Below, piece after piece: positions 13,483-25,400 of a stretch of 64,000 nucleotides of DNA (position 1 is its first letter; each line of letters begins with the position of its first letter). The notes below the pieces were generated by a model. The model saw nothing but the letters and a program-made list of their open reading frames with translations, did no database searches and was not told the DNA's origin. The translations under genes and the position numbers were made by a program. Source of the DNA: Burhinus oedicnemus (taxonomy: Eukaryota > Chordata > Aves > Charadriiformes > Burhinidae); NCBI GenBank assembly GCA_008921705.1, contig VFFE01007643.1:253313-317312 (forward strand), written 5' to 3'.

Positions 13483-16400
13483 GCAAGTTGCAGACCCTGT
13501 GCGTGTGCTATCCTGCAGTGTAGCTCCATCAGCTTGGCGATGCTACATTTCTGCTTTAGGTTTTAAAAAAACCCCACCACCCTGTTTGTCTTGTAGAACC
13601 TTAACGTACTCCCTGATAATTCTGTGTGTTGAAGCTACTCCAGATTTCTTGTATAGTAGCCCATATTCGATTAAGTAACGTGAAATTCCTGTTGTCGTTA
13701 GTTCAGAAGCATGGAAGCTGCTGGAGTTTAAATCCTGAAACTTTTGGAAGTTGAGGTTTTTGGAGGACCCACGTTAGGTTCTCCGAGCGGACGCATTCAC
13801 GTTGCTGCGTGGATGCTGTGATCCCCTCATCAAGCGAGAGGTTTCGTGTTGCCGCCGGATTAGCTGAAATAATAAGGACAGGCAGGACGTGAAAGGCAGC
13901 TTCCGAGGGATGGAAGGGCCCCTTGATGGCTGAGATGTTTGAGACTGGATTCAGCAGATGGCCATCCCCAGGGATGGGGTCCCGGGAGCAGAGCGCAGGG
14001 AACGGGCAGGAGGTTGGTAGTTGGAACCGGGAACCGTCGACAACAGTTTGTCGTTCCGGTATTGCCGTAGGTAAAACTGACGGGTTAAATGAGGGAGAAT
14101 ATAAAGTTTTCTTGAAATGCAGTGGAGAAAACTAGTATAGAGGAGCCAATATAGATCAGCTATGAAAAAATGGGCTTTTTAGGTGAACGTGAATGATTCT
14201 GAAGACTTTTGCGTGAAAAGTAGTGTCCAGCCTGTACATTTTGGTGCTTGTTTTTCTTCACAAGTCTTTTGTGTGCCTAGGATGTTAAAGCCAGCGCTGC
14301 AAAACATTTAGTATGGCTTGGAAACTAAATGGCTAGGAAGAGGCCAATGCAACGCAAAGAAAAAAAGGCTTCTAAACTTGTCCCAGAGTCAGAAAAATAA
14401 ATAAATGGACAACAACAGAACCATCCTGCAGTTCAGCATCGCCGGGGCAGGCGGCAGGCACGATTTTATTGTGCTCGTTTCAACAGCGGCGTTTGTACCA
14501 GACCCGAAGTGTCCTCTGAGACTCTCCCTGCCAGACCGACAAGCAAGAAAAGTGGGCAGTAGAAATAGTAATTTTCAAAAGACGTGGAAAACAACCTTTT
14601 CACTGTCGGAATTGTTACACTATTGTCTGGTGGGCCCTTAGCACGCGCCGCAGCGTTACAGTCTGTTGCGTTGTTATAAAAAGAAATGTCCAACACAGAT
14701 GCGCTTTATTTTAATCCCCGGATGACAAGGGAAAATGCACACACTTGTGATGGGTTGTTTGCACCGTACCCTGCATAAAATTCAGGAATTGCAGCGGAAG
14801 CCAGCTCGCGGCAGTGCAGTTGTACAGCAACACCGCTGAGAATTAGTGTTTTAAAAGCTATTTGTAGGGAAATTGCCTCTTGTGTGTCTCATGGTACAAA
14901 AGAGCGTGGCAGTTCTGCTGTAGGATTTATAAGATTTAGGCAGAAGACTTGGTGAAGCTGCTACTAAATTAACGTTTGGTTATACTGTTTGCTTTGGAGG
15001 GCAGTAGGTGTCCTTCTGCTGGTGGCTGGACAATGCTTTAGAGAGAGAATCATAGAATCACAGAATGGTTTGGATTGGAAAGGACCGTAAAGACCATCCA
15101 GTTCCAACCCCCGGCCATGGGCAGGGACACCTCCCACCAGACCAGGTTGCTCCAAGCCCCGTCCAACCTGGCCTTGAACACCTCCAGGGATGGGGCAGCC
15201 ACAGCTTCTCTGGGCAACCTGGGCCAGGGTCTCACCACCCTCACAGTCCAGAATTTCTTCCTAATATCTCATCCAAATCTCCCCTCTTCCAGTTTGAAGC
15301 CATCACCCCTCATCCTATCACTCCACGCCCTTGTAAAAAGTCCCTCTCCAGCTTTCCTGTAGGCTCCTTTCACGTACCGGATGAGCAGTGCTGGCTTCTA
15401 ATGGGAGACGAGGACGTGGTTGTGGCTGCTCCGCTGCTGTTAGGAGAAGAGCCTGTGCATTCGCCGTCCCCGCTCAGCCCAACAGCCTCGGGTGCAATGA
15501 CAAAAATGAACCATCGCTGTGAAAAACGGGCAGCCCTGGTAGCCGAACCGACGCTTTGCGCTGTGAAACACGCGGAGGGCAGCATGGCACGATGGTTTCC
15601 GCACTAACAAGGGTCAGTGTGATCCCCACACGTTAGAAGCAGATTTCTGTGTTCCCGCTTTCCTGTGCGACCGTTCCCGTTAGCAGTCTGGCTCCCTTCG
15701 GCTGCCGGGAATCTTCCCGGCTGACGGAGAGCTGCAACGCCTGGATGTGGGCAGAAGAAAGGTCAAGAAGAAACAGCCGTAAGGACAGGGATAGCTTGAA
15801 AACGTCAGGATAAGTCCTAGTTTAAAACCTGGAAGAGGTCAGAACTTCACCATTAACATTCCAAACATTTATTTTAATAACTTGAAAGATGGGAAAGTTT
15901 GCTGTTTAATTAAACCAGGGGTTTCCTTCATCATCTGTCTTTCTTTTCCCACTGGAATAATATGAGAAATTGGATTCTAATGGAATCTGGGTGAGCCTGC
16001 CCTGTTACAGGGAAAAATCTTTCTTCTGTCGGTATTCTGGTTTTGGGGAAATTTTCCAGAAACAGCCAACCTGTAACTGTCTCAGTTCTGTCTCCTCCTG
16101 CTACTGTGCTGAATAATAGCAAACTAAAAAAAATTATACGTTAAAAAAAAAACCAAAACACCTGAACTTAAGAAGTCTCCCTTCCTTTTATTTTTTTCCC
16201 CCAGCAAAACCAGAAGAGACCAAACCCGCAGAAGCTGTGACAGGGAACGATATCACAGCACCACCCAACAAAGAGCTTCCTCCCAGCCCGGAGAAGAAGA
16301 CAAAGGTAGGTGTCGTTTCACGCTCGGCGCCTTCGCTTCTGTGGTTTTTAATTTGCCGGCTTCTCCGCTTCTTACGCTGTGGCAACACAAGTTCTGTTTT

Positions 16401-19400
16401 CTGAGCTGCCGTTTGCGAACTGAAACAAAGACTCCCAGTCACGGGGTTGCAGACGACTCGGCCTGTAGCAGCGTGACTGAAAGTGGATGTAATAAATGTG
16501 TGGTAAGCGTCATTAAAATTAATCCTCTGGTTGGTATCGGTGGCATAGAAGTAGTAAACATGTACGATGATGCTTCTGCTACGCTGACACTCTGCCAGTC
16601 GTTGACAGCACGTGTATTTGCATCACAATTAGCATTCGGAGATCTTGCTCAGGATCTGACATTCCCTTACTTTAGGGCTGTTCAGGGAACACGAGAGGTA
16701 CCTGCTGTCAGAAGCCTGCAGCATTCACCAAACTCCAACCCCAAATTCTTAGAGCAGTGGTAGGGGCAGGGGTGTCTTGGTCCCCTCGGAGGTGGCGGCC
16801 GTGCCACCACAAGAGGTGATGAGCTGAGGATTGGGAGTTTGCGGTCCGTTGTGCGCGTGTAACTGGAAAGCCGTGTCCTGTATATGGCGCGCAGGACGGG
16901 ACGCCAGGAACACCCGATTGCTAGTGCCAGCTTTCCCAGCGATTCCTTCTGTTGCTTTAGCTGTCGCTGGAATCAATCCTGTTCGCTTTGAATTGAATGG
17001 CAGAACTCCAGCGGGCTCCGAAGGCAGCCCTCTTCTGCGGCTTCGTTTTGGTCTTTTTGTTAGGCTCAGAAAACAGAAAGCTAATTATTTTCTTTTTGTT
17101 TCATTTAAAATATCACTTTTACGTTCTTGCAGCTCAGTGTTTTGGTTTACAATGCGCTATTTTTTTGTTGTATTTTTTTTTTCTGTCTGTTTTTATCCTG
17201 GATTTTGCTTTTTGAAAAAAACCGTAAAGCCTGCCGCATCCACACCATCTACCAAGCCTGCAGCAACGAAAGCCAGGCCCCTGTCCGCTCCCAGCCCCAA
17301 GCGGCCGGCCTCGGCCACGGCTGGCCCAAACAAAAAACCCACGAGCCCTACTGCAGGTCCTCCTTCAGCCACCGCTACTAAACGCCCAGCCACCAGTACT
17401 ACACGTCCCTCCACCTTAACTCCAAAAGAGACTAAACCAAAGGTAAGAAACCATTTGCTTTGGTGTGGGAGCGCCGAGAGTTTATTTACACGTTAACTTA
17501 CCAGCTGTCTTACCCACGAGTCGGGACATAATTCTGGTGCTAATCTTGGGAGGATGAGATCAGGAAGGGGACTCGCTGCGTTCTGAGCGGCACAGTTGTT
17601 AGTATCGGCTTCCATTAACCCACTTACGGCATCAGGTCCCGAGTGTTTAACTGTGTCGTCACAGAGGAGAAAATTAAACTTGACTGCGTTGCCACCATTG
17701 TCCTTGTGAACTGTCACGAAGTACGCAAGAGAATTCTTTAGTTCTTTCCGTTACTAAAGGAGGAGGGTTTTTTAAATACAGATACACAACAAACAGGATA
17801 ACTCTTAAATCCAGACAAGAGCAGGGGAAAACTGAATGGAGAGCTTAGGTATTAGTACTGAGGGGGGAAAAGTCAGTCTGAACGCTTTAGCATTTCCCGC
17901 TGATTGTCTGGCCATTAGAAAAACTGTAGAAAGATAACAGGTAACACACTGATGGGCTTAGGAAATACTGGGGGTTTGTAATTCTCCACTAAGAGAAGAT
18001 TTGTGGACAATTCTTAAAGCTGAAGTAGGGTATCCACATGGGAAATGTCCCTTGGATTTTCCCTATGTTAACTTACTATACAGAAGAAGAATTCACATTT
18101 GAAAGAGAATGTTAAAATCTATTTCGGAAGCTTTCCGTTGATGTTTAAATGCTAGCGTTTCTACTACACACCTAAGCTTAAATAACTGCATTTGAGTGTC
18201 TTTTAAAACTAACTAAATAAAAGTAACGGAGTACGAAAGCGCAGGCGTAAATCTGTACTTTTTCTGTGAGCCAGTGCCTTCAGTTTTGTTTAAGTTTTGC
18301 ATGATTCTGAATCCCTTTTTGATGCAATCAAAATCTCATCTCATTTCTTTCCATGCGTTGACTTAGTATTTTAATAGTTAAAAGATCAGTCACTTTACAA
18401 ACAAGTGACTTACCAGGGACAGACATGAAATAGTTTTCCAAGTGAGGAACGAACCACGGACACCTGATTCTTACGTCCGCAGTGTTTTACTAAATCCCGC
18501 CTTAGCTTAGGAAGCATTTCTGCGCAGGAAGGAAAGAAGCATTGCTAGCGGACTGATAATTTTCCGTTTTGTTCAGAAATCAAACCCTCGTTCACATCTG
18601 TAAACGGCCTCCGCGCATTAACGCGGAAACAGATGGGGACGAATTCGGATATTCGGCAGGGTCTGTGCTCTGTGTCCTGCACTGAATATAGTCTGTCGCT
18701 TCTGCGTGCCTTCATTTTATTTTTAATCTTCTGCACTATAATGTTTCGGTGCCTAGCTTATGTGTTTAAGAATTTAAACAATTTCAATTTACTTCAGGCT
18801 TTTTGTTGGCAAACACTTTGCAGCGACTCTCAGTGAAATACTGGCTTTAACGTAGCCTGGTCATTTGCAGGTCGCAGATGCGAAGCCCACAGAGAAGCGG
18901 ACGTCGCCTTCGAAGCCTCCGTCATCTACCACTGCTAGAGCTGCTGTCAGGAGCACCCCTGCTCCTCCTAGGACAACGGCAGCATCGCCGGTCACTGCAG
19001 CTGCTGGTGCGAAAAATACTGCTGCTTCTCCACCGAAGAGGCCAACGTGTGAGTATTCTCTTGTTTGTCTTCAGGGCCTCCTCTTCTAAAACCAAGTCTG
19101 AACGACCTTCCCAGCTCTGTGTGGTTCAGGGTTAATACAATTACTGAGCGTGCTTCATTTAAGAAAAAGGAAGCTATTACCTCTGTTTTGCCATAGTAAC
19201 AGTTAGAATAAACACTAAAACCAATTTAAAACTTGGGAAAAGCAAATCTGCGGAAGAGGACTTGAAGCATTCAAAGTAGTGCACCTGAAAAACAAAGAAC
19301 ATTGAACGGAAGTGGAGGTTTTTTACTAGCGCAGGAAGAATTTGGAGCTGAAATCACATCAGCTTCGTCGGAAAACTGTATCCCACTCCTGCTGTTGCCA

Positions 19401-22400
19401 AAGAGGGAACTTCCCATGAGTTTAACACAGTGAGCATGAAACATGAGCGGCATATTAGCATGTTGAAAGCAGTGTTTTCGCTCATTTTAATGGAGCTTGA
19501 GAGATCTAACATCAGATAAAAATACAGTTAAATGTTCTCAAGTCTTTTCAGATGACTAGACCTCATTGGCAAATTTTGCCAATAAACATGTAAAACTAAT
19601 AATACGTATTGGTTGCTTTGTTCTCCGAGTCCCAAAGCATGAACGCATAACCTGTCTTTCCCAAAAGAATAGTAATGTTTTAACTATGTTGAAATATATT
19701 AGGCTTTATGTACATTCCGTATCTCATGCTCTAGGGGAAAATATAACTAATCAAGTGTAGAGGAAGCGTTGCACTTTCCAAGAGCCATGTACCTTACTGA
19801 TCCTGTGGACGTCCTTGTAACATTCATTTTGTGTGGTCTTCTATGCAAACTGTAGCCCAGAATGCTTAATATGTTTTAATGAGTTCAGTTGATTTCCTCT
19901 TCCAAAACTGAGACACAAACAAAGAAGCGTTTTCTGATGACATTTGAAAGGAGATGGAGTCAACCATGCAGAGATGCAGGAAGGTTGTTCCAAGTGGCAA
20001 GATGTGCAGAGGAAGAGGCTTCTGCACCAGCGAGGGTGGTGGGACCTTGCCAAAGTACAGTGAGAACTGGGTGGGCGAGGGAGAGATGAGGTCAGCTGGA
20101 GAAACTCCTGATGGAGCTAAAGCTGATTTGTCTGGATCTGGAAATGCGCGGAGGAGTCATCAATGGTAAAAGAAGGGAGTCCTGTTTTGGCAGAGGAGAA
20201 AGCAAGGGTGTGACAGAGGACGAACAGTGTTGTGGGACCTGAAGGGTCGCAACCAGCCAAACACTGATAATGCAGTTTAGGTTGAGCACGTGCAGCTTCA
20301 GCTAGATGTAGGATGTAGGTGGTGGAGACCTGGATCTCCTCTGATCGCAGTTTGGTTTCTCACTACCTGCCGTTGAGCCGGATAACAGTAAGTTGCTGGC
20401 TACGGTGGTATTTCAGAAGGGCATCTGCTCTTGCTTTTCAGGTGTCAATATAGACACTCACTTCCTTGCGGCTCGTTCGAGTGTTTAGTCATTCTCTCTG
20501 TTTAAAAATGTGGGATTAGTAGCTTGTTTTGAAATTGTAAGGGTTTTTTCAGATGTTAAATGTCCATCACTTTCTCAGTGAGAGCTATGGGTTATGTGGT
20601 GCTTGATTTTTTATTTTATTTTTTTTTAGCGTTTTCCCCTTCCTGTGCAAATGACTTTTATGTTTGTACAAGCCCACCTCTGTGTCTTTCAGATCAGAAA
20701 AAGATCAAAGACTTTGCCTGCCATTATAGACCGTTTTCCCAGCAGCTTTATCCTTCTTCAGGTCTTCAACATCGCACGCCATTAACATAGGCAGAACTCT
20801 TGCAGCATTTGGCTCCCCACTGACATGTGTAGAAATAACAGCTTTTTATATATTAAAGTAACATATTAGTCCTCTTGCCTTTGTACAAATGTAAGCCTGT
20901 TCTGCCCATGCCGTTTTCCCAATTAAAGTTGTGGTCTCAAGGAATGAGATTAGGTTGGTTTGACAGGGCCTTTTTTGAAGTGTTTGGTATTAATTAGATA
21001 TCTGTCCTTTAGGCCTTATTAAATTATCCAAATGTGTTTCATCTCATTAGCCGGTATCTTATCTGTGGGGTTTAACTGAATGCTTTTAGCAAAGTCTGGA
21101 TGGAACGCTCCAGACTAACTTGGCCTATAGTTATCTGCCGCTTTCGCTTGCTCTTTGCCATATTGGCATTCCATAAGGTACCCTGCCAGCTACTTGAGTT
21201 TATCTAAAAATCTAAGACTCTTAATGGAAATTAAATATTAGAAGATGGGGTTTTTCATAATTTCTAACTTAGTTTTTTTTCCATTTATTGTTTGGTTTTA
21301 ATGTTGCCTTCCTTTGGCTGTTGAAACGAAGTGGATTTTAGCCAAAGTTGTTTATCCCTGATAGTAAAAAAAGCTACAATTTCATTATCAAAGACCCACT
21401 TTAAAATAGGGTTCTTTTTATATTTTTCAGTCCGTGATTTTTGCCTTGATCAATGTGGTGTGTGGTTTTCTATTCTGCTTTGAGAAAGACACATGCGTTC
21501 CTGCTTTAGACTGTCCTCTGTCTATGTGCAATGTAATCAGGTCATGATCATTGCTGCTTGCCCAAAGGCGGAGTGCAGCTTAGTGATTGATTTTTGGGTT
21601 TATACAGTTATAATAGGGACCAAAATAATGTGCAGTAACTTCTGTGCAAGAAAACTGGCATTGGTTAGAACTGATCTAGCAATAATGCCAAGGTTAAAAT
21701 GGACAAATGCGGTTTTGCTTTTGTTACTTAGTAAAGAAAGGAGCTTTTTTTTTTGTAAGAAATGAAATTGGGGCAGGATTAAAATAACGTTATTGAGTGC
21801 TGTCAGATGCAGAAAGTTATCTAAGAAAAAACAAAATGCAAACCATACCCCAGGTGTTGCATCACTGAATGAGGATCCTTTTGGTGAATTGATCCTTTTG
21901 CTGGAAAACGTATTTTTTGCTGTCATAATGAGGAGGGACCTCAGCCCGGTGTTCAAACAGAGCAGTTAATTCTGGAGATGCTTTATTTCAAATGGCGTGT
22001 TAGAAATGGGGACTGTGGGTAAAGAGGACCATCGGTACGTGCGGAGCTGTGGAGAGCCCCTGACCTCCAGGGGAAGCTGTGCTGGGACTCCAGACTTCTC
22101 ACCCAAAATACTCACCAGTGTGTTTTGTGTTGGGCAGCTATCAAGACCGATGCAAAGCCCGCGGATGCGAAGAAGACCTCTGCAAAGTCACCATCAGGTA
22201 ACTCTGTTCAGTTTCCAGCTACATCGATCAAATCCTTCTTGTTCTGGGCTGGGTTTATTAAGCAGAGCACTGTACATCTGTAGGACCCTGAGGACGTTTG
22301 TGTAAATGGCGTCTGACCCATCTTTTTCCCCCCTTCCCTTCAATTATCACCGTGATAATTGTAGCAGAGTTGAGCCGCCCTAAGAGCGCCACTGGAAATG

Positions 22401-25400
22401 CAGTAAAAAGTAGCGCCACCACTCCTTCTACCACTGCCTCCAGCGCACCTACTTTACCTGGAGTGGCCACCAGCCGGCCCAAAACCAAGCCTGCTGCAAC
22501 CAAACCCACCACAACCTCAACCGCAACAGCAGATGCTAAAAAAACAACTCCTAAGGCTCCGACTAAACCCAGCGCCGGCTCCAAGCCACCTCGCCCAACC
22601 AGCAGTATTTCCGCTCCAGATCTGAAAAATGTGCGTTCCAAAATCGGATCGACAGATAACATTAAACATCAGCCTGGTGGAGGAAAGGTAAGTTTCTTCA
22701 AACTTGGTAACAATGTGTGCTTTGGAACAGTAGCTTTTAAGCATTAGGGGTGCTCTTTGCTAATTTTGGTGGCTGTATCCTCACTGCTCTTCTCGTTTAT
22801 GCTCCGCAGAGCTCCTCTTTGGGTTCTGGGTTTACGCACAAGGCATTAACAAGGCAGTGATAGTACTGTACAGAAGGAATCGCCTTAGGAGCCTTCCTGG
22901 TGTTTACTGGCATACGTACGGGAATTCAAAACTCTGGTTCTGGTTTTCTGTCGTATGTCCTGACGTAGAAACTGGTTGGTATTGGAAGCTCAAAACCTTG
23001 TCTGTGTGCCAAAACTTTGCCTTTGAATAGAGGAATTGAGTCTGCTGAATGGCACAGAAGGTGGAGTAACGCACCACAATGCAGGAAATCTGGATTCAGG
23101 AGCAAGTTCCACAGCACCTGTCCCAGTTCTGGGAACGGGGGCTCTGTGCAACTTGTCTGGCCTGCAGCTGAAATGAAATGGGACTACAGACGCTGCTCTT
23201 CGGGTAACCTCTGGTGGCCACCAGGAAAGGAGAGGGTGGTGTTGAATGAGCTGTAGGGAAAAGCGTGTACATCGATACGACTTGAGGCTCTCAATCAGGA
23301 ACGGTCTTAAATTACGCTTTCACTGGGACTATCTACCATGTAAATGATAAAGGTTTAGGGATAGACCTGTAGCCCTCTTCTGAGGGTTTCAATAATTTTG
23401 TGGATCTGCATGATCATAAAACCTTGATTGGATATTGTAGGATGGATACAGCCATCTTTACCTGACCAAATGTGTTAGCAGCTTGCCCGTAGTCAGAGGG
23501 CTTTAATTTCCACAAAGTGGAGCAAATTTGCCTGCTTCCCTTTGCTGCAGGTCTGCAGTAACAAATAACTCAGTGTATAACACTGATTTAATGCCAAGAG
23601 AGCACGTTCCGTGCTGGGAGCCTTAATCTCCTCTCAGGCACGTTAAAGTCGAGGGCGTTCTTGGGCTGTGGTGGTGTACGTTGGACGACATCGACACAGC
23701 GTGGATTTATTCTTCGGAGTTAGGAGTGTCTTAGTGGGACGACATCACGGTACAGTCCTCAGAGCTTAGAGGTCTGGGGGGGCAGAAACTTCCCCTCCCC
23801 AAAACGGAGGTTCTGGAACTGGCAAACCAAGTCTGCTGAAACACTTTGAGGCAAGCAGGAGGGGACCCTCTCGTACACCGTGTGTCGTAGCTCCAAACCC
23901 AACGGAAGTTCAGAAAGCCTTCTGTTATTTTAAACTCTGCTGGGCTTCTGGGGATTGCAGAGCTCTTTAGCTCACAGGGTTACTGTGTCAGTTTAAGGGA
24001 ATTTATTTTTACATTTAATTGTACTGTCCTTTATTTTCTAAGTATTTTCATAGACTTGTTAAATTCTAACAATTGTACTTTTAAGAAAATTGTCCTTTTC
24101 ATAGTCTTATCTATGCTGGGATGTTTTTAGAGTGTGAGGATGCCTTAGGAGTGCTGGGGGGTTTTTTGCTTGCCATTCTGTTGCTGGGAGGTCAGTGAAA
24201 TACAGGATTCATGCTGACCCCCCCCCAAAAAATGCAAGTTCTGCTGCACTTACCTGGCTCTAGATTAGCAGCAGAATGGCTATTCTCAGGTAGTTACTGA
24301 TTTTTTATTTTTTTTTCTAAATACCTGTAAATTTTCCTGCCGTTTTCTGCTGAGCTGAACTAGCTAGGTCCCCCTGCATTTGATTAGTCAAAAACTAAAT
24401 CAGCTGCTGATCTCAAAGCCTGAGTCAAATCGGGGTGTGGGTGCGAAATCAGAAACGGCAGCGCAGAGCGTCTGTGCCCAGCAGAGCTCTTAGAGCCCCA
24501 GGGCAAAGGAAACGGGGCAGTGGATGTGTCTGCCTCTGCGACCCGTGTCGTGTCCTGCACCGGGCGGAGGTGAGCCCGCGCGGCCGTTGGGTTACTAAAA
24601 GATTGGCTGTGATTTTTTGGCGGAATATAGCGTACTGGGGTCACCTACCAGTGTCACCGCTGGGGAAATGATGAGACGCCCCCATGAAAGGGCACCTGCG
24701 AGCTTTTTGAGGAACGGAGAACTTAATTATTGCTCTGGGAGCCCAGGGTGCCTGTTTCGTCCCGTGTCTGCTGTTGCTTCCCCTCCGCCCCCGCAGTTTT
24801 AACATTCCTGGGCATGGGATTATATTTTGCCTGAGGATTACAGCATGTAAGAAGTTCTCCTGGGTTTTCCGCTCTGCTAAGTTTATCTGGGTAGCTTGTG
24901 TTCCCGTACTGTCCTGCCCACGTTTTTGCTTTTGCTGGTTGAAATCATCCATTTGTCTCCATCTAGGGGAAAATAGAGAAAAAGCCAGAATCAGCCGCTG
25001 CTGCACGAAAGTCTGAACCCAATGCGGTCTCTAAAATGGCTACTACTAAAACAACTGTATCAAAAGAGGGTGCCCCAAAACAGCCCAATGGGAAAGTGAG
25101 TTTATTTCAGACTTTTCTCTGTGGGAGATGAAGGAAAACGTTTCCATTTTGAGTCACTTTCCCTTCTCTTCAACTCTTCTGCTTTCTCCTGTCGGTGTCA
25201 CTCTCCCTCGCACAGACACTTTCCCAGTTCTCTCTTGTAAACCCTGAGCTGTCCTCAGTTAAACACACTCGGAGGTCGCGATCGGAGGTATCTTTTCCAT
25301 GCCTGCTATAAATGTAAATATTTTCAGGGCAGAGATCCCCCACTTTCACTTTTAGGTAGATAGCCTTAACTTTGAGTCGGAGGTTTCCCTTAAGATCAGT

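Larger units (their letters stand above)
2519..16204 (+). other. MAP4: MAP4 13.7 kb intron
   Basis: No exon I can defend. It holds the CR1 pieces at 4267-4535, 8889-9062, 10058-10170, 10430-10615 and 15047-15380, CR1-like ends near 10640-10720, an older LINE-like fragment at 9745-9985, T- and A-runs (near 12081 and 12659) and the ATT microsatellite at 13417-13480. Open frames in it are short and carry no recognisable domain; the 15065-15607 frame runs through CR1. Confidence 0.8.

Noticed and set aside
13302..13566. Poly-Ile, poly-Leu and poly-Val frames
   Set aside because: Translations of the ATT/GTT/GCT microsatellite.
15065..15607. 180-codon plus-strand frame
   Set aside because: Its first half is antisense CR1 repeat; it is not a gene.
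19940..20330. Stretch with repeat-like texture in a MAP4 intron
   Set aside because: I could not match it to any repeat family by eye, so it is not called as an element.
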